A DNA stretch of 64,000 nucleotides, from positions 62,001-126,000 of the forward strand of contig CANOEC010000004.1 in the NCBI GenBank assembly GCA_947564735.1, written 5' to 3'. The notes beneath the pieces were generated by a model that saw only the letters and a program-made list of their open reading frames with translations, did not search any database and was not told where the DNA came from. This stretch comes from an uncultured Lachnospiraceae bacterium. Lineage in GTDB: Bacteria > Bacillota > Clostridia > Lachnospirales > Lachnospiraceae. Shown here one piece after another: positions 44,543 through 53,554 of the stretch (its first letter is position 1; each line of letters begins with the position of its first letter). The position numbers and the translations under genes were made by a program.

Positions 44543-45064
44543 CTATTTTAAATCCGCATACCTTCCCTTGGAACGCCTGTAAAAAAACAGAACAATCCAT
44601 TCCAGTCTGCGTTTTAGCACTATCTGTATTTCCTCTTTCGGGTGAATGGGCTTCACAAGCCATGTCCTGATTCCCGCCTTCTTCGCACCCCACACATCCG
44701 TGAACAGCTGGTCGCCCACAAACATTGTGGTCTCCGGCGCAGTGCCCATCAGTTCCATTGCCTTCACATAATTTCTTACCGCCGGTTTACCCGCTTTATA
44801 AATATACCTCGAATGCACCTTGTCATTAAACATCTTCACGCGAGGCTCCTTATTGTTAGACAACAAAAGACTCTCATACCCGATGCGCCTAAGCCGTTCA
44901 AACAGCTCGATGCTGTGCGCATCTGCCGGTGCGCCATGGGGAACCAATGTGTTATCAATATCAAAAATCACCCCCCGGTACCCTTTCGCATATAATTTCT
45001 CATAATCGATTTCATATGCACTATCCAGATATTCGTCCGGGTAAAATCGTTCCAACAGTTTCAT
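44543..45064 (-). CDS. YqeG family HAD-IIIA phosphatase
   Basis: 173-aa cytoplasmic HAD hydrolase. Nucleophile motif DIDNTLV (residues 36-42), motif II LLLSNN, and motif III FVGDQLFTDVWGAKKAG are all present, as is the KPxxxKEE-like end. YqeG of Bacillus is in an operon with aroE and is a phosphatidylglycerophosphatase candidate; the substrate is not settled. GGAGG precedes the ATG. First gene of the shikimate operon. Confidence 0.92.
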   Translation of the reverse strand: MKLLERFYPDEYLDSAYEIDYEKLYAKGYRGVIFDIDNTLVPHGAPADAHSIELFERLRRIGYESLLLSNNKEPRVKMFNDKVHSRYIYKAGKPAVRNYVKAMELMGTAPETTMFVGDQLFTDVWGAKKAGIRTWLVKPIHPKEEIQIVLKRRLEWIVLFFYRRSKGRYADLK

Positions 45065-45130
45065 ACTTCCTCCATCCGGAAATCTTATGTTTCTTCTTTT
45101 GATACAGAAAATCCTTCCCTATCATAACAA

Positions 45131-45157
45131 ATCCCCCTGCATATATGCAAGGGGTTT
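45131..45157. terminator. Hairpin between yqeG and the small membrane protein gene
   Basis: CCCCTGCATATATGCAAGGGG, a strong stem with one bulge. It lies after the small membrane protein gene (minus strand) but without a clean U tract; a weaker terminator or attenuator is likely. Confidence 0.5.
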
Positions 45158-45173
45158 CTATTATCCCACAGAG

Positions 45174-45443
45174 TCACAAATTTTTTACAATCCTGTTATA
45201 TCTCGCCGTAAAAGCAATGCGTATAATGTTACTGATAAGCATCAGCAGAATATCCCAAAGAAGCACCGTGTATGCCCTGCCTGATAGAGTCATATACCAC
45301 TCTGCCCCATCCCACAGCTTGTTCCCAAAAAATAGAAACAGTACGATAAATAGTGCCGCCATCAAAAAAATCCAACGAAACACATTGGCAATCGTCATTG
45401 GCACACTTGCTTTTGCAACAATTTCTTTTTCCTGTTCTGTCAT
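45174..45443 (-). CDS. Small two-helix membrane protein
   Basis: 89-aa protein with two hydrophobic helices (about 16-42 and 56-78) joined by a short loop with aromatic residues (KLWDGAEWYMTL). I do not recognise it. It follows nrdR by 13 bp on the same strand, so it shares the nrdR transcript. GGGAG precedes the ATG. A functional link to NrdR is not evident. Confidence 0.6.
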   Translation of the reverse strand: MTEQEKEIVAKASVPMTIANVFRWIFLMAALFIVLFLFFGNKLWDGAEWYMTLSGRAYTVLLWDILLMLISNIIRIAFTARYNRIVKNL

Positions 45444-45456
45444 ATCTGCTCCCTAC

Positions 45457-45906
45457 TCACTCCAATACCTTCTTAAGTTCATCCATAAAGGTATTGATAT
45501 CCTTAAATTCCCGATACACAGACGCAAATCTTACGTAAGCGACCGCCTCTAAATCTTTCAGCTTATTCATCACAAGCTCGCCAATGACCTGACTTGGAAT
45601 CTCCTTCTCTTCCATATTGAAGATTTCCGTCTCCACCTCGTCCACTAACTGATTAATCTGGGACGCACTGATTGGTCTTTTGTGACATGCACGCAAAACT
45701 CCTGCCTCTATCTTGGCGCGGTCATATGTTTCTCTGTTATTGTCCTTCTTAATAATAATTAACGGAATGGTCTCCACCTTCTCATAGGTAGTAAACCGCT
45801 TATCACATTCATCACAGACACGTCTCCTGCGAATGGAATTGTTATCTTCGGCGGGTCTGCTGTCGATTACTCTTGTATTCTCATGACCGCAAAAAGGGCA
45901 TTTCAT
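45457..45906 (-). CDS. nrdR: Transcriptional repressor NrdR
   Basis: 149-aa regulator of ribonucleotide reductase genes. Zinc ribbon MKCPFCGHENTRV with second pair CDECDKRF, then the ATP-cone domain (VETIPLIIIKKDNNRETYDR) that binds ATP or dATP. Full family length. GAGGAGG precedes the ATG. The position next to sporulation genes and ylmC-like gene is common in Clostridia. Confidence 0.97.
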   Translation of the reverse strand: MKCPFCGHENTRVIDSRPAEDNNSIRRRRVCDECDKRFTTYEKVETIPLIIIKKDNNRETYDRAKIEAGVLRACHKRPISASQINQLVDEVETEIFNMEEKEIPSQVIGELVMNKLKDLEAVAYVRFASVYREFKDINTFMDELKKVLE

Positions 45907-46057
45907 CTGGAATTTCCTCCTCAGTATCCATATTTTCTGTCAAAACGCATACAGACCGGCTGATGCGCCATATATTTATTATAGGTTGTTTCTAAAATTA
46001 TGTCAACTATTTTATGGAAACCACTTTGCCACTTTGCCACCCGCCAAGTTATCCAGC

Positions 46058-46294
46058 TTATATACAAATATCCACAATAATGATATCCGGTCCTATCTGT
46101 TTGATATCTTTATAGCATATGACATAATTGGAATCGCTGCTGCCGAACAATCCACACCACTTATTCTCTCCCGGAATGATCAATTTAAAAATTTGTCCGG
46201 TACATTCATCAAACTCAAAGTCGCATACTTTGCCCAGCTTCTGGCAGTTTTTTAAGTTGATGACTTCTTTCTTTTTCAACTCCGAAAATAACAT
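46058..46294 (-). CDS. YlmC/YmxH family sporulation protein (PRC-barrel)
   Basis: 78-aa single-domain PRC-barrel protein, MLFSELKKKEVINLKNCQKL at the start, characteristic of YlmC/YmxH. The family is limited to endospore formers and is transcribed during sporulation; the molecular role is unknown. The ATG at 46294 has GGAGAGG upstream, and an open upstream frame overlaps the next gene and is disregarded. Lies between the zinc-ribbon protein and nrdR. Confidence 0.9.
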   Translation of the reverse strand: MLFSELKKKEVINLKNCQKLGKVCDFEFDECTGQIFKLIIPGENKWCGLFGSSDSNYVICYKDIKQIGPDIIIVDICI

Positions 46295-46352
46295 AGGAAC
46301 CTCTCCGGGCTTTTTATTATTAAATGCTGCCGCCGCGAAAAGGTTCCTTACT

Positions 46353-47387
46353 CTATTCAATCGAAATATATTCGTGGAAAACATATCCTGTCGTACCATC
46401 TTCAAGAAGGATTTCATACCACTCTCCGCCATCCACGCTTCCGTAGCTGGTATAGGTCTCTCCCTCCTGTGCCACCTTTATGACATCGGTCCCGTAAGTA
46501 CTCGGATTGTTACGTACATTTACATTGTGTGTTATGAGCAGTGTAACCGTCTCTTTACCATCACCCTGCCCTGTATTTTCTCCACCGTCCGGTTTCTGTT
46601 CCTGTCCCTGCTGTTCCTGCCCCTGTTGCGCCTGTTCCTGTTGTTCCTCCTGCTCTTCTTCCGCCACCTTATCATAATCCTTTGGCACATACTGTCTGAA
46701 CAAATGAAATCCCAGCACAGCCACCACGATTAGGAGCACGCATCCTACGATTGCCGTCATAATTGTGATAACATCCACGCCGTCCTCGTCGTCATCCCAA
46801 TCATCCTCGTCCCAATCATCTTCTTCCCAGTCATCTTCTTCCCAATCATCCTCCTCCCAGTCTTCTTCCCGGTAGACTGCCCTTTTCTTCTTCGGCGGCT
46901 CAGGAGCCGGAGGTCGTTTCTTAACTGGCGCACTTTTGCCCGATGCGCTTCTTTCCGTTACTCTTCTCTCTGATGTATTCTTCTCCGATGCGCTGCGCGA
47001 AGACGAAGCTTTTGCCGCTCCGCTTCTCTCTGATACACTCCTCTCCGATGTACTGCGCGTGGATGTGCTCCTTGGCACAGCGCCTCTGCCCTGCGAAGAC
47101 GCCCCGCCTTTACGAACCGGCGCTCTATGGTCAGCCTTAATCTCCGAAGCCGTCTCAGACAAAATATTTCTTTCGATTGCATCGATCGGGATATCCAGTG
47201 TGTCCTCCGAAACCCCGCGCACCTTCTTTCCTTCCATTGCCCTGCCACATTTCGGACAAAATTTTACACCCTCTCGCAGCAGCGCACCACAGTCGGGACA
47301 TCTCCTGTCCTTTATCGCTTTCGTGCCGCATTTCGGACAGAACTGGTCTGCCTCCTGCAAACGGGCACCACAATTTGTACATAGCAT
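46353..47387 (-). CDS. Zinc-ribbon, single-pass membrane protein with SH3b domain
   Basis: 344-aa protein. Residues 1-50 hold two zinc ribbons (MLCTNCG, FCPKCG, CPDCG, FCPKCG). Residues 90-150 are Ser/Arg-rich low complexity. At about 165-205 an acidic repeat EEDDW/DEDDW is found five times in tandem, encoded by near-identical 18-bp units. One membrane helix follows (about 207-228, TIMTAIVGCVLLIVVAVLGF), a Gln/Glu-rich linker and a C-terminal SH3b domain (about 280-344, VNVRNNPSTYGTDVIK) outside the cell. The function is unknown; a link between cytoplasmic zinc ribbons and the cell wall is implied by topology. Its start stands divergent to sigG. Confidence 0.82.
   Translation of the reverse strand: MLCTNCGARLQEADQFCPKCGTKAIKDRRCPDCGALLREGVKFCPKCGRAMEGKKVRGVSEDTLDIPIDAIERNILSETASEIKADHRAPVRKGGASSQGRGAVPRSTSTRSTSERSVSERSGAAKASSSRSASEKNTSERRVTERSASGKSAPVKKRPPAPEPPKKKRAVYREEDWEEDDWEEDDWEEDDWDEDDWDDDEDGVDVITIMTAIVGCVLLIVVAVLGFHLFRQYVPKDYDKVAEEEQEEQQEQAQQGQEQQGQEQKPDGGENTGQGDGKETVTLLITHNVNVRNNPSTYGTDVIKVAQEGETYTSYGSVDGGEWYEILLEDGTTGYVFHEYISIE
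46792..46880 (-). repeat. Tandem 18-bp coding repeat (EEDDW)
   Basis: Five units of 18 bp encode EEDDWE or DEDDWD-type hexapeptides inside the zinc-ribbon SH3b gene. The units differ at synonymous positions only in places, so slippage could change their number. Confidence 0.7.
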
Positions 47388-47481
47388 TCCTCTTTCACCT
47401 CATTGTATTTTTCTCTATTAATGTACCAAAAAAATTCCTTTTTGTAAAACTATATAGAAAGATTTTTCCTTAAATTTTCAT

Positions 47482-47510
47482 GAATAATTCCTGCCGATTC
47501 GTACATCCTT
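47482..47510 (+). promoter_or_regulatory. Possible forespore (SigF/SigG-type) promoter of sigG
   Basis: GAATA (47482-47486), 17 bp, CATCCTT (47504-47510), similar to the SigG consensus GHATR-N17/18-CATNHTA apart from the last base. Start codon 47 bp downstream. Confidence 0.35.
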
Positions 47511-47556
47511 TTTAGAAAAGGATAATGACCAAAAACACGGAAAGGGAGATAAGAAT

Positions 47557-48336
47557 ATGATACAGGGTAAAGTAGAAATCTGCGGCGTCAACACCTCAAA
47601 ACTGCCGCTTCTGAAAAATGCGGAAAAAGAAGAATTATTCAGACGAATTGAAGACGGCGACGATGCCGCCCGCAAAGAATATATTAACGGAAATCTGCGC
47701 CTTGTCTTAAGTGTTATCAAACGCTTTCATTCCAGCAATGAAAATGTAGACGATTTGTTCCAGATTGGCTGCATCGGTCTCATCAAGGCAATCGACAACT
47801 TCGACAGTTCTCTCAACGTAAAGTTCTCGACCTATGCTGTTCCGATGATCGTCGGAGAGATCAGACGATATCTCCGCGACGCCAACAGCATACGCGTATC
47901 ACGCTCCTTAAAGGATACCGCCTACAAGGCAATCTATGCCAAGGAGCATCTCACCCGTGTCAATTCCAAAGAACCTACCGTCAATGAAATTGCCGATGAA
48001 ATCGGCATCCCAAAAGAAGATATCGTCTATGCGCTGGATGCCATCCAAGTCCCGATGAGCCTTTATGAACCGGTCTATACGGACGGCGGCGACACCCTCT
48101 ATGTAATGGACCAGATTAGCGATAAAAAAAACCGGGAAGAAAACTGGGTCGAGCACATCTCCCTAAGTGAAGCCATGAAAAAACTGAGCGACCGGGAATA
48201 CGAAATCATCACCCTGCGTTTCTTTGAAGGCAAAACACAGATGGAAGTCGCCACAAAAATCGGCATCTCGCAGGCACAGGTCTCACGTCTTGAGAAAAAC
48301 GCACTCAAAACCATGCGGCTGTACCTGACAGCCTGA
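47557..48336 (+). CDS. sigG: RNA polymerase sporulation sigma factor SigG
   Basis: 259-aa late forespore sigma factor. The N-terminus VEICGVNTSKLPLL is the anti-sigma-binding segment found in SigG alone; region 2 (NENVDDLFQIGCIGLIKAID), region 3 and region 4 with helix-turn-helix GKTQMEVATKIGISQAQVSR follow. Full family length. GGGAG precedes the ATG. The gene is on the strand opposite to spoIIGA-sigE and 2.1 kb away, unlike the collinear spoIIGA-sigE-sigG order of Bacillus. Confidence 0.97.
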   Translation: MIQGKVEICGVNTSKLPLLKNAEKEELFRRIEDGDDAARKEYINGNLRLVLSVIKRFHSSNENVDDLFQIGCIGLIKAIDNFDSSLNVKFSTYAVPMIVGEIRRYLRDANSIRVSRSLKDTAYKAIYAKEHLTRVNSKEPTVNEIADEIGIPKEDIVYALDAIQVPMSLYEPVYTDGGDTLYVMDQISDKKNREENWVEHISLSEAMKKLSDREYEIITLRFFEGKTQMEVATKIGISQAQVSRLEKNALKTMRLYLTA

Positions 48337-48357
48337 CCCTATATTGGAACATCTTTC

Positions 48358-50349
48358 CTAAAGATCCGCCGCATCAAACGTCAAGGTGATATCCTTCCCG
48401 CCGTACAGCTTAAAATAATTTTGTACGATACGATCAGTCACCACACGGATATTTTCTTTCTCAGTCCCCATCAGCACCACGAGAAACTGCGAACTGCTAT
48501 ATCTTGTTCCGACATCCACACCGCGCAGCGATTTGCAGATTGCCTGCTCCATACACTGCATGGCAATCTCCATACGCTCCAGCTTGATTTCACTGCCATC
48601 CGATGAGAACAGTGTAAACAAAAGAAGCTGGGTCTTCTGGCTGCTCCTTTGTGAAAACCGGTTCACAAACTCATAAATATGAGCAAACTCCTCATACTCA
48701 ATCTGAAACGCGCCGCTCTGGCTCTCACGATTCTTGATGAGATTAAGAATGGTCTCCAAATCGTTCTTAGACTGTTCTGGTGTACGTATCAGTCCGGCGC
48801 TCTGGAAGAATCCGTAACGGAGATTTTCATTCTGCTTCACATGATATAACGCCTTATCGGCTCTCTGATATAAATCCGCATAGTCATGTCCGTCCACTCC
48901 CGACAGGCTGATACCGATGGATAACTGCGTCTCCTTCAGGATATCCACCTCTTCCTGCTTCTTGGCGAAAGCATCCAGAATTTCATTTACCATGGTAATC
49001 GCACCGTCTCTGCTCGTCATGCCCTCCACAAAATAAATAAACTCATCTCCGCCGGTCCGGCATACGATATCCCTGCCGCACACCTCTCGCAGTACATCCG
49101 CAGTCACCTTCAGCGCATAATCGCCTGCCAGATGACCATGCGTCCGATTAATCTGCTTAAAGTGATCCAAATCAATAATCATAAGGCATCCGCCCGAAAC
49201 TCTCAGGCAGGCGTCAATTTCATTCTCTCCTTTGCGTTTGCTCAAAACACCTGTAAGATAATCCGTAGGCGCATCGAGAATACTCTCACTTCCCATGGAA
49301 ATCCCGCAAATCTTCTCACTGTTGAAAATCGGCGCCGCCATATCCTCTTCCAGCATCCACTGTTTCTCCAGCGCACCCTCTTTGATTAATTCCACAAAAA
49401 TATCTACCAGCTCCGGATCCCACTGGGTTCCCTTGCCCTTCTTCAGTTCCTCCATCACGATATCATCATTCAGCCTTCTTCTATAGACACGATTGCTCGT
49501 CATGGCATCGTAAGAATCCACCAGACCAATCACTCTTGCCACAAGCGGAATAGACTCTGCCCGCAATCCCTCCGGATAGCCCTTACCGTCATAACGCTCA
49601 TGATGATATTTTGCACCGACGCTGATATTCGCAAACATCTTAAAATCTTTGAGTATCTCGGCGCCCATAACGGTGTGACCCTTAATCAGACGAAATTCCA
49701 AATCAGTCAGTTTAAACGGCTTATTGAGCACGGCGTCGGGAATACCAATCTTGCCGACGTCATGCAGCATTGCCACATAATATATATTCTGAATATCATC
49801 CTCCGACCATCCGAGTCTCTGTGCCAGCAGCTTGGAATATGCCGCCACACGCAGGGAATGCCCCTTCGTATAATCGTCTTTGGCATCTACCGTATTGGCA
49901 ATCGTCATAATCGCCTGAATGGTGATGCGCTCCATCTCTCTCGTCTTCTCGTCCAGTCTGCGCTGCAAATCCTTACGGTATCCGTCTAATTCCAATGTGC
50001 TCTTGATACGGCTCAACATAATCTGGGGCTCGAATGGTTTGGATATATAATCACACGCCCCCATACGGAAACACTCCACTTCCGTCTCAGAACTTCTGTC
50101 CGCCGTCAAAAAAATAACCGGAATCTTCGCCCAGCGCAAATCCTTCTGTAACGCCCCCATAATCTCAAACCCGCCGATTTCCGGCATGTTGATATCCAAT
50201 AAAATCAAATCCGGCATATGTCTGTCCAGATATTTATATGCCTGCTTACCGGAATTAACGGCAACTACCTTATACATGCCGCCTAACAGATTCTGTGCTG
50301 TTGACAATGTTAACCTGTCATCATCAACAATTAAGATTATCTTTTTCAT
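48358..50349 (-). CDS. Response regulator: REC, HD-GYP, GGDEF and degenerate GGDEF domains
   Basis: 663-aa cytoplasmic regulator of cyclic di-GMP. Domains in order: receiver (1-120) with phosphoacceptor Asp in LLDINMP; HD-GYP phosphodiesterase (about 140-330) with MLHDVGKIGIPD and HHERYDGKGYPEGL, an intact catalytic motif; GGDEF cyclase (about 360-510) with CRTGGDEFIYF, also intact; and a C-terminal domain (about 515-663) that looks like a second GGDEF fold whose active-site loop is SSSQF (48484-48498) where GGDEF should be. Both making and breaking activities are thus possible in one chain. It stands between sigG and sigE; no kinase gene is next to it. GAGGG precedes the ATG. Confidence 0.88.
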   Translation of the reverse strand: MKKIILIVDDDRLTLSTAQNLLGGMYKVVAVNSGKQAYKYLDRHMPDLILLDINMPEIGGFEIMGALQKDLRWAKIPVIFLTADRSSETEVECFRMGACDYISKPFEPQIMLSRIKSTLELDGYRKDLQRRLDEKTREMERITIQAIMTIANTVDAKDDYTKGHSLRVAAYSKLLAQRLGWSEDDIQNIYYVAMLHDVGKIGIPDAVLNKPFKLTDLEFRLIKGHTVMGAEILKDFKMFANISVGAKYHHERYDGKGYPEGLRAESIPLVARVIGLVDSYDAMTSNRVYRRRLNDDIVMEELKKGKGTQWDPELVDIFVELIKEGALEKQWMLEEDMAAPIFNSEKICGISMGSESILDAPTDYLTGVLSKRKGENEIDACLRVSGGCLMIIDLDHFKQINRTHGHLAGDYALKVTADVLREVCGRDIVCRTGGDEFIYFVEGMTSRDGAITMVNEILDAFAKKQEEVDILKETQLSIGISLSGVDGHDYADLYQRADKALYHVKQNENLRYGFFQSAGLIRTPEQSKNDLETILNLIKNRESQSGAFQIEYEEFAHIYEFVNRFSQRSSQKTQLLLFTLFSSDGSEIKLERMEIAMQCMEQAICKSLRGVDVGTRYSSSQFLVVLMGTEKENIRVVTDRIVQNYFKLYGGKDITLTFDAADL

Positions 50350-50472
50350 TCGCCCTCACACATGTTTGCCCGGCTCACCGCCACTGACCAACATTTCTAC
50401 ATTTAAGAATATTTCTCACCGTACAACAAATAATCACTCTAAGATACATGATATCATCCCGGACTATAAAAA

Positions 50473-51213
50473 TCAATTATCTTTGCTCATCTCCTTCTTT
50501 AATCTGCGCATAATCTTTTTTTCCAGACGTGAAATATAGGATTGTGAAATACCTAACAATTCAGCAACTTCTTTCTGCGTCAGCTCCTTGCTGTCCGCAC
50601 TGCCTAGTCCGAACCGCAGTCTGATGATTGTCTGTTCTCTCTCCGATAGCTTTGCGATTGCCTTCAACAACAGCTTCCGCTCCACTTCGTTTTCCAAATC
50701 CTTATAGATGACATCCTCGTCCGTGCCGAGAATATCCGATAACAGCAGTTCGTTACCGTCCCAGTCCACATTGAGCGGCTCATCTATGGAAACCTCCATT
50801 TTATGCTTACTGTTTCTTCTCAAATACATTAATATTTCATTCTCAATACACCTCGACGCATAAGTCGCCAGCTTGATGTTCTTATCCGGATTAAATGTAT
50901 TGATGGATTTAATCAGTCCGATCGTGCCGATGGAAATCAAATCCTCCACACCAACCCCCGTATTGTCAAATTTCTTGGCGATATAGACCACCAGCCTCAA
51001 ATTATGTTCTATTAAAATTGCCTTGGCTTCATCCTCGTATTCCGTACCAAGGTCGTTTATGATTTCATTTTCTTTCTCGCTTTCAAGCGGCGGCGGCAGT
51101 ACCTCCGTCCCTCCTATGTAATGAATGTCTCCCTGCTTCGTCATAAGGAATCTCGTATCCTTATGAACCATCTTAAACTGAACCTTACCGGGAATTGCCA
51201 CTTTTAAAACCAT
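50473..51213 (-). CDS. sigE: RNA polymerase sporulation sigma factor SigE (pro-form)
   Basis: 246-aa early mother-cell sigma factor. The N-terminal about 35 residues are a pro-sequence ending before [12 protein letters not shown], the conserved cleavage neighbourhood (Bacillus has YIGGSEALPPPL). Region 2 ([20 protein letters not shown]) and region 4 ([20 protein letters not shown]) are intact. The ATG at 51213 has AGGAGG seven bases upstream; another ATG six bases earlier is too close. The protease SpoIIGA is encoded 11 bp upstream and activates it at the septum. Confidence 0.97.
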   Translation of the reverse strand: MVLKVAIPGKVQFKMVHKDTRFLMTKQGDIHYIGGTEVLPPPLESEKENEIINDLGTEYEDEAKAILIEHNLRLVVYIAKKFDNTGVGVEDLISIGTIGLIKSINTFNPDKNIKLATYASRCIENEILMYLRRNSKHKMEVSIDEPLNVDWDGNELLLSDILGTDEDVIYKDLENEVERKLLLKAIAKLSEREQTIIRLRFGLGSADSKELTQKEVAELLGISQSYISRLEKKIMRRLKKEMSKDN

Positions 51214-51224
51214 TATCATTCCTC

Positions 51225-52037
51225 CTAGTCTTCTAATAACCGGGGGTGAAGTATCATCTGATAGACACTTTCTTCTGGTATTCCCATATTACAAATTGCT
51301 ACAATAACATGCTCTTTTCTGACGTTCTGCTCATTGACGCTGATTGTCACTTCCGGCACTTCGTATGCATTCAGGATTCCCCTGTCCCTTCCAACGCTCT
51401 GAAAGGGAATGACATGATACTTTTCCGGCAGAAAGACGGATTTGATTTGTTCCGCCAGCTTCGCGCTGATCAAACTTACCGGTTCCTGACTGATCGGGTC
51501 TGTCAAGTGATTGCCCGTATCAATCAAAGCCTGTATCCTCACTTCCCTGCCGAGCTCCGGCACATAAATCGCTACCATTCTCAGGCAGTCTGCCTTTCTT
51601 TTTTGGACGGCATACACAATTTTCTTTATGATTCTGTAAGCAAGATATCCCGTCAAAAGCGTTATAAAAAGACTTAGGTTTCCTTTCAGAGCGATTCTCA
51701 ATTGTTTCAGAATCCATATCATGACACTGCCCAAAAAAAATCCACAGCCAGCCATCACCAGACTCCCGTGAATCAGCCCCTTGCCATGACGCATACGGAA
51801 AGAAACATGAAGCATACACATACTGACAGGAACTGCACTGAAAAGAAGCCGTATTCCCACCGTAGCGACCGGCGCCATTATCACTGTGCTGACCATCACT
51901 GCTCCTACTAACGCGCCAATCCAGATTCGTCTGTGCGTGGCAGTACACCTGAGAATCTGTCCGGTCAGGGACAGCAGATAGAAATTACTCGTCAGCTGCA
52001 GGATAAAAATGCTGTCAATATATAATTTGTAATACAC
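51225..52037 (-). CDS. spoIIGA: Sporulation sigma-E factor processing peptidase SpoIIGA
   Basis: 270-aa membrane aspartic protease that removes the pro-sequence of SigE. Five membrane helices occupy about residues 5-150; the cytoplasmic half carries the aspartic protease signature [14 protein letters not shown]. The start is GTG at 52037 with GGAGG six bases upstream (an overlapping ATG is out of frame). It forms an operon with sigE, after a terminator that closes ftsZ. Confidence 0.96.
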   Translation of the reverse strand: MYYKLYIDSIFILQLTSNFYLLSLTGQILRCTATHRRIWIGALVGAVMVSTVIMAPVATVGIRLLFSAVPVSMCMLHVSFRMRHGKGLIHGSLVMAGCGFFLGSVMIWILKQLRIALKGNLSLFITLLTGYLAYRIIKKIVYAVQKRKADCLRMVAIYVPELGREVRIQALIDTGNHLTDPISQEPVSLISAKLAEQIKSVFLPEKYHVIPFQSVGRDRGILNAYEVPEVTISVNEQNVRKEHVIVAICNMGIPEESVYQMILHPRLLED

Positions 52038-52061
52038 ATCCCACCTCCGTGCTTCTGCTCT

Positions 52062-52094
52062 ATTATAAAAAAACGGAGATGAATATTCTGTCAG
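52062..52094 (-). promoter_or_regulatory. spoIIGA-sigE promoter with wide spacer
   Basis: Minus strand: CTGACA (52094-52089), 21-bp spacer, TATAAT (52067-52062). The Bacillus spoIIG promoter also has a long spacer (22 bp) and needs Spo0A. The -35 half lies inside the perfect palindrome ATTCTG-T-CAGAAT (52085-52097). Confidence 0.45.
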
Positions 52095-52136
52095 AATGGG
52101 GGAGCATTTCCACTATTTTTACAGACAGATAGCAAC

Positions 52137-52165
52137 AAAAAACCACAGGATATTCTATCCTGTGG
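52137..52165 (-). terminator. Terminator of ftsZ
   Basis: CCACAGGATA and TATCCTGTGG pair perfectly around a three-base loop, followed on the minus strand by TTTTTT. It stands 10 bp after the ftsZ stop and separates the division cluster from spoIIGA. Confidence 0.9.
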
Positions 52166-52174
52166 CAATTGTGC

Positions 52175-53410
52175 TTATTTACTTTTCAAAAAGTCCGGAA
52201 TCTTCAGGGACTTCTCCTCCACGGAACTCTTAATGTCCTTCGTCTTATTGATTCCGCCGATGGTCTTGAGCTGTGCAGGATTCACTTGTCCTGCCGACAT
52301 ACCGCCGTCCGCCCGTACTCCCGGCTGTTTGAGCCCGCCGCCCGGCATCGCAAAATTACCAAGCCCGGCACCCGGCATCGTTCCAACCGTCTGCTTACCC
52401 TGCAATGAAGTCGGTGTTATGTATCCGGATTTGAACCCAAGACCGCCCACCTGCTTTGTCTTCTCTTCAATACCGGTCGCTATAATCGTAATATTACATG
52501 TATCCGTCATATTCGCATCATACATGGCGCCAAAAATAATGTTGACGTCGTCGCCTGTCAGATCCTGCACATAGCTTGCCGCATCGTTCGCATCTGCCAG
52601 AGAGATATCGCCGGACACATTTATAATGACATGCGTCGCACCGGAGATTGTGGTCTCAAGCAACGGACTCTCCACTGCCATCTTGACAGCTTCACTCGCC
52701 TTATCATCACCCTTGCCCGTACCAATACCGATATGCGCAATCCCCTTGTCCTTCATGACGGTCTGTACATCCGCAAAGTCAAGGTTGATAACAGAAGGCA
52801 CATTAATCAAATCCGTAATGCCCTGTACCGCCTGCTGCAACACTTCATCCGCTTTTTTCAAAGCATCGGGCATGGTTGTCCGCCTGTCAACAATCTCAAG
52901 AAGCTTATCATTCGGAATAACAATCAGTGTATCCACATTGTCTTTAATCTTATCAATTCCCGCAATCGCATTCGTCATACGGGCCTTCGCCTCAAACCGG
53001 AACGGCTTGGTCACTACGCCTACCGTCAATATCCCCATATCCTTAGCAAGCTTTGCCACAACCGGAGCAGCACCCGTACCGGTACCGCCACCCATACCAC
53101 ATGTGACAAATACCATATCCGCACCTTTGAGTGCAGCAGCCACTTCGTCTGAGCTTTCCTCCGCAGCCTTCTCTCCAATCTCCGGTTTTGCTCCAGCGCC
53201 CAGACCTTTTGTCAGCTTCTCTCCAATCTGTAAGAGAGTAGGCGCCTTACATAACTGTAACGCCTGCTTATCCGTATTGATTCCAATGAACTCCACACCG
53301 TCTATTTCTTCATCAATCATTCTATTTACAGCATTGTTGCCTGCACCGCCAACACCAACTACAATAATTTTGGCAGCAGACTCAGCATCATTTGACTTAA
53401 TCTCAAGCAA
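52175..53410 (-). CDS. ftsZ: Cell division protein FtsZ
   Basis: Tubulin-like GTPase that forms the Z-ring, 411 aa. The tubulin signature [13 protein letters not shown], the N-terminal [18 protein letters not shown] (P-loop-like), and the T7 loop [10 protein letters not shown] are intact. The C-terminal tail ends with the FtsA/EzrA-binding peptide [11 protein letters not shown]. The start is TTG at 53410 with AAGGAGG seven bases upstream, and gives the usual N-terminus; an ATG 12 codons further upstream lacks a ribosome site. It is the last gene of the division cluster. Confidence 0.97.
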   Translation of the reverse strand: MLEIKSNDAESAAKIIVVGVGGAGNNAVNRMIDEEIDGVEFIGINTDKQALQLCKAPTLLQIGEKLTKGLGAGAKPEIGEKAAEESSDEVAAALKGADMVFVTCGMGGGTGTGAAPVVAKLAKDMGILTVGVVTKPFRFEAKARMTNAIAGIDKIKDNVDTLIVIPNDKLLEIVDRRTTMPDALKKADEVLQQAVQGITDLINVPSVINLDFADVQTVMKDKGIAHIGIGTGKGDDKASEAVKMAVESPLLETTISGATHVIINVSGDISLADANDAASYVQDLTGDDVNIIFGAMYDANMTDTCNITIIATGIEEKTKQVGGLGFKSGYITPTSLQGKQTVGTMPGAGLGNFAMPGGGLKQPGVRADGGMSAGQVNPAQLKTIGGINKTKDIKSSVEEKSLKIPDFLKSK

Positions 53411-53554
53411 GGTAATTCCTCCTTCTTTGTCCCCACAGACTCTCATTCATTATCATATAATTATTTTCCAAAATTCGCAACCCATTTTTTTGTTTTTTAC
53501 TTAATTATACGAAACTTCCAATTTTAACCAGTCATTACTCCTTTCTCATTGGTT

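Noticed and set aside
52626-53504. Long open frame of 292 codons on the plus strand.
   Set aside because: It is antisense to ftsZ, has no ribosome site and a low-complexity Pro/Ser-rich translation; a shadow of the real gene.
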